From Bacteroidales bacterium (GTDB lineage Bacteria; Bacteroidota; Bacteroidia; Bacteroidales; UBA932): a DNA stretch of 64,000 nucleotides. Made by a program: the position numbers and the translations under genes. Positions within the stretch are counted from its first letter, which is position 1. Each line of letters starts with the position of its first letter. Where the stretch lies: NCBI GenBank assembly GCA_017962705.1, contig JAGCUV010000118.1, positions 1 through 64,000 on the forward strand, read 5' to 3'. The notes beneath the pieces are model-generated. The model had not been told where the DNA came from, searched no databases, and worked only from the letters and a program-made list of their open reading frames with translations. This document shows positions 25,798 through 33,907 of the stretch, piece by piece.

Positions 25798-25949
25798 TGA
25801 AATATATCATTTCATTTGATATGTTGCAGAGTTATTGATAATGTTCAAAATGCCCCCTCACTTATCGGTGTGTTTATTAGTAGATTATAAAAAAGGACCT
25901 ATTTGAAATCTCGTAAGTCCTTTCGTGCAATTAGTTAAAATATATCGGA

Positions 25950-26669
25950 TTATCTGCAATCTATTTTTATACCCGTTAATCTCAGAATCAATTCGGCATC
26001 CAAGCCCTCATCCAACATCTTCTGCGCTATCTCGCGGCCCTTGGCTTCGCCTTCGGCCAGGCCTTCCTTGAACGCTTCTTCCTTGACATAGCGCTTCTCA
26101 AGACTGATGTCCAATTCGTTTCTCATCGTTTCTTCGTAGCGCTCCCTTTGTTCTATGGTCATCGACCCCAGTTCCGTGGCGTGGTACAGCAGGCGGAGCA
26201 AATCCTCCGTAAACGACACCGGACGGGCTTTCAGCGTGTGCATATACTTCATCGAGAATACGAACTTCTCAAGCAAAGTATTGCACTTGTCTTCCTCGTT
26301 TTCTTTGTAAGGAAAGCGGTCCATCTCCACGTAGACGAAGTGCAGCGCGTCCGTCATCAGTTCTCCGTTGTTGTCATTCCGCACCGCGTAGCGGCTGATG
26401 AGCCCATTGTCCGCATCGAGCGCCTTCTCGTTCTCGTGCTCGAGCGCGAAGTTCAGAAAACTCAGCACATACACGGGACGCAGGGAATAATCCATCTTGT
26501 CCAGGCTCTCTCCCGAATTGTAGCGCATCATCTTCTCTGCCATCTGCGTCCGTATCGGATAGGTCGCATACACGAGCATACGCTCCCTGTAGGTGTTCTG
26601 CTTGCCGAACTGCATTTCAACAATGAACTCTTCTCCCGTCTCTTTATCCTTGCAAAGGATGTCAAAGTT
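25950..26669 (-). pseudogene. Rpn-family PD-(D/E)XK nuclease/putative transposase, N-terminus lost
   Basis: The frame has the nuclease core FDILCKDKETGEEFIVEMQ (Asp, and E-x-x motif), YRERMLVYATYPIR, and a C-terminal charged helix EEAFKEGLAEGEAKGREIAQKML typical of Rpn recombination-promoting nucleases. Family members are usually about 300 aa with some 70 residues (start like LDPKNDLTFKRIFG) before this point; these are missing. The coding frame instead begins in repeat R3 (MHFSRFARN). It is probably inactive or altered. Confidence 0.75.
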
Positions 26670-26700
26670 ACGTGCAAACCGAGAGAAATGCAATTTTCAA
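26663..26700 (+). repeat. Hairpin repeat fragment, copy R3
   Basis: ACGTGCAAACCGAGAG at 26670-26685 differs from the R1 start at two bases and is preceded by CAAAGTTA (minus TAACTTTG), again a -7 box at the repeat edge with an ATTG 20 nt away. It replaces the 5' end of the Rpn gene. Confidence 0.65.
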
Positions 26701-26719
26701 TACACTTTTTGCCAACATT

Positions 26720-26783
26720 TTAACACCCCAAAGGAAGCGCGAGCGGACATTTTTCATGAAGCGAGCGCCCTTTGGGGTGTTAA
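26720..26783. repeat. Long inverted repeat with TTAA ends between prs and the Rpn remnant
   Basis: TTAACACCCCAAAGG (26720-26734) and CCTTTGGGGTGTTAA (26769-26783) are perfect 15-bp inverted arms around 34 nt. It lies 15 nt downstream of the prs stop. It has no T run after the stem in the prs direction, so it is either a mRNA 3'-end structure or a miniature mobile element. Confidence 0.75.
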
Positions 26784-26798
26784 GAAATAACAAAGAGA

Positions 26799-27749
26799 CT
26801 AGTAAATCAGGTCTTTGCTGATGGATTCGTAGTTGTAGACGTCGTGGATGATGTTGGCGAAGGTCTGCTCCATCCCGATGACGCTGATTTTCGACTTGTT
26901 CTTGTTGGGGTCGGTGCTGAGGGGAATGGTGTTGGACACGATGACTTCCTCCAGCACGCTCTCGGACAGACGGTCGTAGGCGGGTCCGGAAAGGACGGCG
27001 TGGGTGGCGCAGGCGCGCACGCTCTTGGCGCCCATCTCCTTGAGGACGGCGGCGGCTTTGCACAGGGTGCCGGCCGTGTCGATCATATCGTCCACGATGA
27101 TGATGTTCTTGCCTTCCACGTCGCCGATGGCCGTGATTTTATCTACGACGTTGGCTTTCGCGCGGGTCTTGTGGCAGATAATCACCGGGCACTCCAGGTA
27201 CTTGGCATAGGCCTGGGCGCGTTTGGCGCCGCCCATATCGGGAGCCGCGATGGCGAGGTCCTTGATCTTGAGGCTCTTCAAGTAGGGGAGGAAGACCGTG
27301 CTGGCATAAATGTGCACCACGGGGAAATCGAAGAATCCCTGAATCTGGTCGGCGTGCAGGTCGCAGGTCATCACCATATCCGCCCCGGCTACGTGCAGGA
27401 GGTTGGCGGCCAGTTTGGCGCCGATGGAGACACGGGGACGGTCTTTACGGTCCTGACGGGCCCAGCCGAAATAAGGCATCACGGCGATGACCTTGGAGGC
27501 GGATGCACGCTTGGCAGCGTCAATCATCAGCAACAGTTCCATCAAATTGTCGGAAGGGGGGCAGGTGGATTGGACGATGAATACGGTGCAGCCGCGCACG
27601 CTTTCTTTGTAGCAGGGTTGAATCTCGCCGTCGCTGAAGGTGTCGATGGCGACATCGCCCAGTTTGATACCCAAAAATTTGGCCACATTTTCCCCGAAAT
27701 CGTGGGAGTTGCGGCACGCGAAAACTTTCAAAGGATGTACGTTGTTCAT
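26799..27749 (-). CDS. prs: Ribose-phosphate pyrophosphokinase
   Basis: 316 aa. Class I PRPP synthetase landmarks: RNSHDFGENVAKFLG near the N-terminus, ARQDRKDRPR (ATP-binding loop), CDLHADQIQGFF (metal/ribose-5-P binding) and IIIVDDMIDTAGT (PRPP loop). It makes PRPP from ribose 5-phosphate and ATP for nucleotide, His and Trp synthesis. It begins 17 nt after engB and probably shares its transcript. Confidence 0.95.
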   Translation of the reverse strand: MNNVHPLKVFACRNSHDFGENVAKFLGIKLGDVAIDTFSDGEIQPCYKESVRGCTVFIVQSTCPPSDNLMELLLMIDAAKRASASKVIAVMPYFGWARQDRKDRPRVSIGAKLAANLLHVAGADMVMTCDLHADQIQGFFDFPVVHIYASTVFLPYLKSLKIKDLAIAAPDMGGAKRAQAYAKYLECPVIICHKTRAKANVVDKITAIGDVEGKNIIIVDDMIDTAGTLCKAAAVLKEMGAKSVRACATHAVLSGPAYDRLSESVLEEVIVSNTIPLSTDPNKNKSKISVIGMEQTFANIIHDVYNYESISKDLIY

Positions 27750-27766
27750 AGGTGGTGTATTTTGTT

Positions 27767-28372
27767 TTATTCTTTTGGCAAGGATTGGAGTACTTCGCCG
27801 ATATATCCCAGGATATCTTCGCGTCCCAGACCCGTTTCGGCGGAGGATACGAACACCGGCGGCAGGCTCTCCCAGTGTTCCAGGATGGCTGCCTTGTCTT
27901 TTTCAATCTGGGCCGCCAGCACATTCGGGCCGAGTTTGTCCCCCTTGGTGAAGATGATGGCGAAAGGAATCTGCCCTTCACCCAGTTCAAAAAGGAAATC
28001 CATATCAATCTGTCCGATGTCGTGGCGCGAGTCGATGAGTACGAACAGCATCACAAGGTCGGGGGAGAGGTTGATGTAGTTGCGGATGACCTGTTGGAGT
28101 TTCTTTTTGCCTGATTCCGACATCTTGGCGTAGCCGTAGCCCGGCAGGTCCACCAAGTACCAGCTGCGGTTGATGAGGAAGTGGTTGACGAGCCGCGTCT
28201 TTCCCGGTTTGGAGGAGGTGAGCGCCAGGCCTTTGCGCTGGCAGAGCATATTGATGAGGGACGACTTTCCTACATTGGAACGCCCTATAAAAGCGAATTC
28301 CGGAAAGGCCTGCTTGGGTCTTTCCGAAATCTTGGTGCTGCTTCCCGCAAATAATGCTTCGTTTATTTTCAT
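27767..28372 (-). CDS. engB: Ribosome biogenesis GTP-binding protein EngB (YsxC)
   Basis: 201 aa from ATG 28372. G motifs: GRSNVGKSSLIN (G1), KPGKTR (G2), DLPGYGYA (G3), TKGDK (G4) and SSAETG (G5). It helps mature the 50S subunit. A frame from 28411 adds repeat-coded residues (MFFSRLARIF) and is rejected. The -7 box ends only 9 nt before the ATG, so the message may be nearly leaderless. Confidence 0.94.
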   Translation of the reverse strand: MKINEALFAGSSTKISERPKQAFPEFAFIGRSNVGKSSLINMLCQRKGLALTSSKPGKTRLVNHFLINRSWYLVDLPGYGYAKMSESGKKKLQQVIRNYINLSPDLVMLFVLIDSRHDIGQIDMDFLFELGEGQIPFAIIFTKGDKLGPNVLAAQIEKDKAAILEHWESLPPVFVSSAETGLGREDILGYIGEVLQSLPKE

Positions 28373-28380
28373 CGCGAGCA

Positions 28381-28412
28381 CAAAGATACGAGCAAGCCGA
28401 GAGAAAAACAAA
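28381..28412 (-). promoter_or_regulatory. Promoter of engB-prs, -33 box inside repeat R4
   Basis: Minus-strand TATCTTTG (28388-28381) with TTTG exactly 20 nt upstream (about 28412-28409), the latter in the hairpin arm of the adjacent repeat. Confidence 0.7.
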
Positions 28413-28535
28413 TTTATTTGTTTATCCGAGGCGAAAGTAGCTGCCCGGGAAGCGGGAACATACGAGCAAGCCGAGACAAAAGCAAATTTATTTGCTTATA
28501 TATCGCCGAGAGTATCTACCCGCGAAGCGGGAACT
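28388..28535 (+). repeat. Hairpin repeat, copy R4, two tandem 74-bp units
   Basis: Units begin ACGAGCAAGCCGAGA at 28388 and 28462. The first has arms AACAAAT/ATTTGTT and the second AGCAAAT/ATTTGCT, a compensatory A-T to G-C change. Each ends with a GC hairpin (CCCGC-GAA-GCGGG at 28519) then GGGAAC. The second unit runs into the fructokinase stop codon and may also end that transcript. Confidence 0.8.
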
Positions 28536-29436
28536 AAAATTTCATTCCTTCGGGAAGGACGGGCATCGCGCCTTTGCAGGTGCAGACGTAAGCGGAGACT
28601 TCGACGGCCTTTTGGTGGGCGGTTTTGAGGTCTTTGCCCAGCAGGAGGCTGGCGATGAACGCGGCGGTGAAGGAGTCTCCCGCGCCTACCGTATCGGCTA
28701 CCGTAACCTTTGGCGTGGAAATGTAGGATTTCTCCTTATTGGAGAAGACATAACTTCCAACCGCGCCGCAGGTGAGCACCAACATCTTCAGCCCGTAGTC
28801 CGCAATCAGTCGGCGGCAGGTCTTTTCCGCCATTTCCGCCGTCAGGCTTTCGGCGGAAGCGGGACCTTCGATGCCGAACATGCGGCTGACGATGACGAGT
28901 TCGTCATCATTGATTTTGAGGATGTCGCAAGCGCGCAGGGACGTTTCGATGATGTCCTTGGAATAGAAATGCTGGCGAAGGTTGATGTCGAACACCTTGA
29001 GGCAGGAGGCAGGAGTTGCCGCGAGGAAAGAGGCGATGCTCGCGCGGGAGACCGCGTTGCGCTGGGCTAGCGACCCCCAGCAAACCGCTTTCGCGTTGCG
29101 GGCAACCTGCGCCAAGGCTTCTGTGAAAGGAATATGGTCCCAGGCCACGCCTTCGCAGATTTCATACGAAGGCACGCCGGCCGCATCGAGGGTCACTTGA
29201 ACGGTACCCGTCGGGCGATCGACAAAGGGAATCAGATAAGACAGCCCCTTCTCGTCAAAAGAAGCGAGCGCTTCGCGGCCCAGCGCATCGTCGCCAACGG
29301 CGCTGGCGGCAAGGGAATCAAGCCCGAACTGGGATACGTGCCAAGCGAAATTTCCGGGCGCTCCGCCCAATTTGCGTCCGTCGGGAAAGACATCCCACAA
29401 GACCTCTCCGAGGCCGACAATATATGATTTTTCCAT
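28534..29436 (-). CDS. Fructokinase (PfkB family)
   Basis: 300 aa. The start GLGEVLWDVFPDGRKLGGAP and NFAWHVSQFG are typical of bacterial fructokinases; the ATP/catalytic signature is DTVGAGDSFTAAFIASLL near residue 245. It phosphorylates fructose released from fructan. Last gene of the fructan locus, 12 nt after the MFS permease. Confidence 0.88.
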   Translation of the reverse strand: MEKSYIVGLGEVLWDVFPDGRKLGGAPGNFAWHVSQFGLDSLAASAVGDDALGREALASFDEKGLSYLIPFVDRPTGTVQVTLDAAGVPSYEICEGVAWDHIPFTEALAQVARNAKAVCWGSLAQRNAVSRASIASFLAATPASCLKVFDINLRQHFYSKDIIETSLRACDILKINDDELVIVSRMFGIEGPASAESLTAEMAEKTCRRLIADYGLKMLVLTCGAVGSYVFSNKEKSYISTPKVTVADTVGAGDSFTAAFIASLLLGKDLKTAHQKAVEVSAYVCTCKGAMPVLPEGMKF

Positions 29437-29448
29437 AGTCGAATGAGT

Positions 29449-30609
29449 TTATTGATTCACCTTGCGAGTATAACTGAAAAGGAAGAGGGTAGCGATGAAT
29501 AATACGGCGATGGCGCCTGCCTGTCCGACCGCATCGCTGGCAAAACCCATCAGCAACGGGAAAATGGTGCCGCCGAACAGTCCCATAATCATCAGTCCGG
29601 ACACCTCGTTCTGCTTGTCGGGAACGGAAATGAGCGCCTGGGAGAAGATGATGGAGAAGAGGTTGGAGTTGCCGTAGCCGACCAAGGCGATAGCCGCATA
29701 GAGCATCGGCGCGCTATGCCCGAAGAAGAACAAAACCATAGAGGCGGCAATCATCAGCACGCTTATGAGGAAGAAAGTCCGCGCCTTCATAATCCGCAGG
29801 AAGAAGGAGCCGGTCAGGCAGCCGACGGTACGGAAGATAAAGTACAGGCTCGTAGCGAAAGCCGCTTCGTTGAGGGTCTTTCCCAGACGTTCCATCAAAA
29901 TTTTCGGGGCGGTAATGTTGATGCCTACGTCGGTTCCCACGTGGCACATGATGCCGAGGAAAGACAAAAGAATAATGGGTGTCTTGAGCAACTTGATGCA
30001 GTCGACAAAGGAGGAAGCCTTCTCGACGGGCTCCTCTTCGATGGGCGTCATCGCCAGCCAGAGCGCGCAGAGGGCGCCCACCACAAAGAAAATGGCGTAC
30101 AACGCTTTCCAGCCCAGGCCGAAAGAAGGGATGACGGCCGTAGCGCCCCACATCGCCAGATAGGGAGCCGAGAAAGAGGCGATGGCCTTGACGAACTGCC
30201 CGAAAGTAAGGGTGGAGGCCAGATTGCCGCCTTTGAGGACGGTAGAAATGAGCGGATTCAGCGAGGTCTGCATCAGCGCGTTGCCGATTCCTAGCAGAGA
30301 GAAGGCCAGCAACATTACCCAGAAACTGGAGCCCAGCAAGGGGATCGCCAGGGCAAGCACCGTCACGACCAAGGACACCATCACCGTCTTTTTGCGCCCG
30401 ATGCGGTTCATCAACATCCCTGGGGGGATGGAGAAAATCAGGAACCAGAAAAACACCAGCGACGGGAGGACGTTCGCGACCGAATCGCTCAGGTTCAGGT
30501 CGCTCTTGACATAATTGGACGCAATGCCGACGGAGTCGACAAAACCCATGCAGAAGAAGCAGAGCATCAAAGGCAGCAACTGCATCAAATTGGATTTGGA
30601 TTGATTCAT
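29449..30609 (-). CDS. MFS sugar permease, probable fructose importer
   Basis: 386 aa, 12 hydrophobic segments, with the MFS loop motif MNRIGRKKTVMVSL between helices 2 and 3. It resembles the FHS-type sugar/proton symporters found in Bacteroides fructan loci. It lies between the GH32 gene (7 nt) and fructokinase (12 nt), so fructose is the probable cargo. Confidence 0.82.
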   Translation of the reverse strand: MNQSKSNLMQLLPLMLCFFCMGFVDSVGIASNYVKSDLNLSDSVANVLPSLVFFWFLIFSIPPGMLMNRIGRKKTVMVSLVVTVLALAIPLLGSSFWVMLLAFSLLGIGNALMQTSLNPLISTVLKGGNLASTLTFGQFVKAIASFSAPYLAMWGATAVIPSFGLGWKALYAIFFVVGALCALWLAMTPIEEEPVEKASSFVDCIKLLKTPIILLSFLGIMCHVGTDVGINITAPKILMERLGKTLNEAAFATSLYFIFRTVGCLTGSFFLRIMKARTFFLISVLMIAASMVLFFFGHSAPMLYAAIALVGYGNSNLFSIIFSQALISVPDKQNEVSGLMIMGLFGGTIFPLLMGFASDAVGQAGAIAVLFIATLFLFSYTRKVNQ

Positions 30610-30616
30610 AAAACTA

Positions 30617-32329
30617 TTATTTCAAAGGATAAACAATCAGGTTCTTAATGTTTGTTCCGCCCGTTTCGCTGCTGAAACAGAGGCGGTCGTAAGGGGAGGA
30701 AGGGAAGATGAGCGCAGTCATGGCCATCTTGCCGTCTGCCGTAAATACTTCGACGCTGGAAGCGTCTACGAAGATACGAAAACTTTCGTTATGCAAAGGT
30801 CCTTGGAAAACGGAAGACGCAAAATCCGGGCTGAAAGAACAATCTCCGCTCCGGGAGCGGTCCATCCTGAATGTGCGGTCCTTGAAATCAACGGTCATCA
30901 AAAGTTCTTCTTTGCCGTTGGACAAAACGCATTGCAGCGGTCCTCGGGAAGAGTTGGCGTCAAAAAGAATCTCGCAGTGACCTTGGCAGGACTCCGGCAA
31001 AAGAATCTTTTTCGCCTTGGCTCCAACTCGGAAACCGCCCTTGTATGCCGCTTTTCCCCTCAGCGCCTTGACTTCTTCCACGGGCGTGACGGCCAGGTAA
31101 TGCTCTCCGTCTTCCTGATACAGGGCCAAATCTCTCGGCAGGGAGTCTGCGCTGCGGAAAGGACGGGAGGGAACGACATCGGCATAGCGCCAGTTGCTCA
31201 TCCAGGCCAGCAGGGTGTGGCGGGAGCCGGGCTGTCCGCTCCAAGTAACGGCGGCATAGTGGTCGGGACCGTAGTCCAGCCACTTGACCTTTTCCGGGGA
31301 AGATTCGCACACAAACTCATAGCCGTCAAACTGACCGACAAAATACTGGGTGGCGCTGTTGCCGTAAAGCCCGCCCGGATTGAGATTGACGATGAGCACC
31401 CACCGGGAGCCGTCGGGCGTAGGCAGTTCAAAGAGGTCAGGGCACTCCCAAATGCCGTCTTGCCTGCCCCAACCGGCGCCGAAACTGCTGCGGTAGGTCC
31501 AATCCCTCAAATTCTCCGAGGTGTAGAAACGCACTTGGTGCTCCAGCGGCGAGGCCAGTACCAAGGTCCAAAGACCGGTAACGGGATGGCGGAAGACTTT
31601 CGGGTCGCGGCATTCCGTGGTGGAACTGATGACAGGATTCAGGGGATATGGGGTGAAACTGAGGCCACCGTCCGTGCTGTATGCCAGTGACTGCACCTGG
31701 TGCTTGCCGGCGGAGGTATAGATGGCAGCAATGGTGTCGCCCGATGCTACGCAACTGCCGCTGAAGACATCTCCGAGCGCAGTAGGACGTAAGGCGACGG
31801 GCCTGTGTTCCCAGCGGATCATATCACGGCTGACCGCGTGACCCCAGTGCATGTTCCCCCAGCGGGAGCCATAGGGATTGTATTGGTAAAACAGGTGATA
31901 TTCGCCATCCTTGTACACCATTCCGTTGGGGTCGTTCATCCAGCCGTAGGCGGGCGTAAAGTGGTAGGACGGCCGGAAGGCCTCGTCCGGGTCAGGGGAG
32001 AAACTTTCGCTCGATGCGATGTCCTGCCAGCGGATGCTGTTTACGCCTTCGACCATCACATCGAGGCTTATGTGGCCTTGATAACGGGACAAATCGAGGG
32101 GAACGCAATAGTCGACTTTCTCCCGGGCCAGGCGGACATAGATTTTTTCAACAAAATAATTGTCGGAAAGAATGTGAACCAAGGCGTCGGGCGCTGCATC
32201 TTCCACGGGGAGGATGAGGTAACGCCCGGATGCGGTTACTTTATACAGCGCGTGGTCTCCGCCGAGATATTCCTGTGCGGAGAGGCTCAGACCCGACAGG
32301 AGGGCCAGTAAAGTAAACAATCTCTTCAT
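30617..32329 (-). CDS. GH32 fructan hydrolase (levanase/inulinase-like), secreted
   Basis: 570 aa with signal peptide MKRLFTLLALLSGLSLSAQ. An N-terminal beta domain of about 115 residues precedes the GH32 five-bladed propeller: FTPAYGWMNDPNGMVY (nucleophile Asp), ECRDPKVF (transition-state Asp) and WECPDLFELP (acid/base Glu) are intact. A C-terminal beta-sandwich ends near MTALIFPSS. It cleaves beta-fructosyl links in levan, inulin or sucrose. Confidence 0.92.
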   Translation of the reverse strand: MKRLFTLLALLSGLSLSAQEYLGGDHALYKVTASGRYLILPVEDAAPDALVHILSDNYFVEKIYVRLAREKVDYCVPLDLSRYQGHISLDVMVEGVNSIRWQDIASSESFSPDPDEAFRPSYHFTPAYGWMNDPNGMVYKDGEYHLFYQYNPYGSRWGNMHWGHAVSRDMIRWEHRPVALRPTALGDVFSGSCVASGDTIAAIYTSAGKHQVQSLAYSTDGGLSFTPYPLNPVISSTTECRDPKVFRHPVTGLWTLVLASPLEHQVRFYTSENLRDWTYRSSFGAGWGRQDGIWECPDLFELPTPDGSRWVLIVNLNPGGLYGNSATQYFVGQFDGYEFVCESSPEKVKWLDYGPDHYAAVTWSGQPGSRHTLLAWMSNWRYADVVPSRPFRSADSLPRDLALYQEDGEHYLAVTPVEEVKALRGKAAYKGGFRVGAKAKKILLPESCQGHCEILFDANSSRGPLQCVLSNGKEELLMTVDFKDRTFRMDRSRSGDCSFSPDFASSVFQGPLHNESFRIFVDASSVEVFTADGKMAMTALIFPSSPYDRLCFSSETGGTNIKNLIVYPLK

Positions 32330-32332
32330 AGG

Positions 32333-33907
32333 CTACTTCACGGTACTGATACGGATGTCGCTCACCTTCCAGACGCCCTCGCCCCAGGAACTGACGCTCC
32401 AGGCATTGCGCTGTGCGCCGTAGAGACGGTTGGTATAGGTGATCTTGTCGTTGATATAAAGAACGAAAACAGAATTGTCTATGTATAAGTCCAGGTTGTA
32501 AATGTCGTCCGCCGGTTTGTCGAACAGGTAACTGTCGGAACCGCCGATAAATCCCTGTCCTCCTTCTCCGTTTTCTTCAAAATTGATTTTGCGGCGGGCG
32601 CCTCCATCCTCGGGATTGATGATCAGGGAATAGAATTTGGGGACGTCGATGCCCCGGGCGAAGCCCAAACAAATCGCCTTCGGACACTCCACCCTCATCT
32701 GTACGCGGGCGCAGGCGGGCAGTCGGTTAAACATAATGTGACCGTCTCCGTTGATGGTATAGGTTCCTCCGGACTCGCTGACGGAATCCGCCTTCTGCAT
32801 GCATTTGACCGCATAGGGCGTACTGTACTTTTCGGCGATTCCGGCTATAGGAGTCAGACGCAGGGTGCCGTCGGAGTTTTGTACCACCGTATGCGCGACC
32901 AGATTGCCGGCCCAGCCCTGATAGGTGGTATTGTTGTTGCCTCCCCGGGTGGGGCACCAGCCCCAGATATAGCGTTTCGTCCCGTCGGACGCGGTCTTGG
33001 CCGCGTACATCAGGCGCGAGTCCAGCGTTCCCTCCTTGTTGTCGGGCCAAATCGGTGACCCCTCTTTCGGCAGCCGTCCCTTGAGTTCGGACAGGGTGCT
33101 TCCCATCACATATTTGACCATACGGCCGTCGTCGAACATATCGGAATAGATCAGATACCAGTAACCGCCCATCTTGAAGACATCGGGGCACTCGAAGAAG
33201 CGGTTCCAGGCCGTGTACATAAATACGCCCTGATGGGACCAGGACTCGAGGTCGTCGGAGGTATATTCAGCGAAGAGATTGCGTCCGTCCTTGCGCGTAG
33301 TGACGACCATATGCCATTGCCCGTCGTCGTCCCGGAAAATGCATGGGTCGCGGAAATCATCTCCGGAGTAGCCGTCCGTCTCGCCCTTGAGGAAGAAACT
33401 GCGGTCTTTGGTCCAGGTCTTCAAGTCCGTGGAACGGGCGCGCATGACGATTTCCCGGCTGTCCGAAGCGGACAATTCGTATTTGTGGCCGGTGTAGTAG
33501 CAATAATAGACGCCCGTCTGGGGGTTGTAGCAGAAACAGCCCGTCCCGAGCGCCGCGTCCTGTTCTTCCCGGGTCCCACAGGGAATCACCTCGCCCATGG
33601 AAATATAATGGGCTGCGTCACGGGTGCTCACGCCCCAGATGGGGTGATAGGTCGCCACAGGGTTGGGCCGGTAATCCTGGAGATAGAATACTTTGAATTC
33701 TTTCGAAGCGGGGTCGTAGAACGGCATGGGGTCGGCTACATAACCAGCGTAGGGCTTGTAATAGGTGTCAAAGGCATAGGGCTCGGTGGGCGCGAAATAG
33801 TTGACGGTCCCGTCCCAATCGCGAGGAGTCTCGGCGACAGCCTCTTTCTGGCAGGAAAAAGCCGAAAGAAGGGTGAGCAACAGTAGGGGGAATATCATCT
33901 TTTTCAT
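32333..33907 (-). CDS. GH32-like lipoprotein
   Basis: 524 aa with a lipobox at AFSC (signal peptide MKKMIFPLLLLTLLSAFSC). The three GH32 acidic sites are present in divergent form: VADPMPFYDP, FRDPCIFRDD and FFECPDVFKMGG. A C-terminal jelly-roll domain follows (KINFEENGEGGQGFIGGSDS). Probably a surface fructanase or fructan-binding variant. Start overlaps the end of the DUF4960 gene by 4 nt, so translation is likely coupled. Confidence 0.8.
   Translation of the reverse strand: MKKMIFPLLLLTLLSAFSCQKEAVAETPRDWDGTVNYFAPTEPYAFDTYYKPYAGYVADPMPFYDPASKEFKVFYLQDYRPNPVATYHPIWGVSTRDAAHYISMGEVIPCGTREEQDAALGTGCFCYNPQTGVYYCYYTGHKYELSASDSREIVMRARSTDLKTWTKDRSFFLKGETDGYSGDDFRDPCIFRDDDGQWHMVVTTRKDGRNLFAEYTSDDLESWSHQGVFMYTAWNRFFECPDVFKMGGYWYLIYSDMFDDGRMVKYVMGSTLSELKGRLPKEGSPIWPDNKEGTLDSRLMYAAKTASDGTKRYIWGWCPTRGGNNNTTYQGWAGNLVAHTVVQNSDGTLRLTPIAGIAEKYSTPYAVKCMQKADSVSESGGTYTINGDGHIMFNRLPACARVQMRVECPKAICLGFARGIDVPKFYSLIINPEDGGARRKINFEENGEGGQGFIGGSDSYLFDKPADDIYNLDLYIDNSVFVLYINDKITYTNRLYGAQRNAWSVSSWGEGVWKVSDIRISTVK

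Noticed and set aside
25595..25810. N-terminal extension of the Cys-rich protein
   Set aside because: It translates repeat R1 and lies upstream of the likely promoter.
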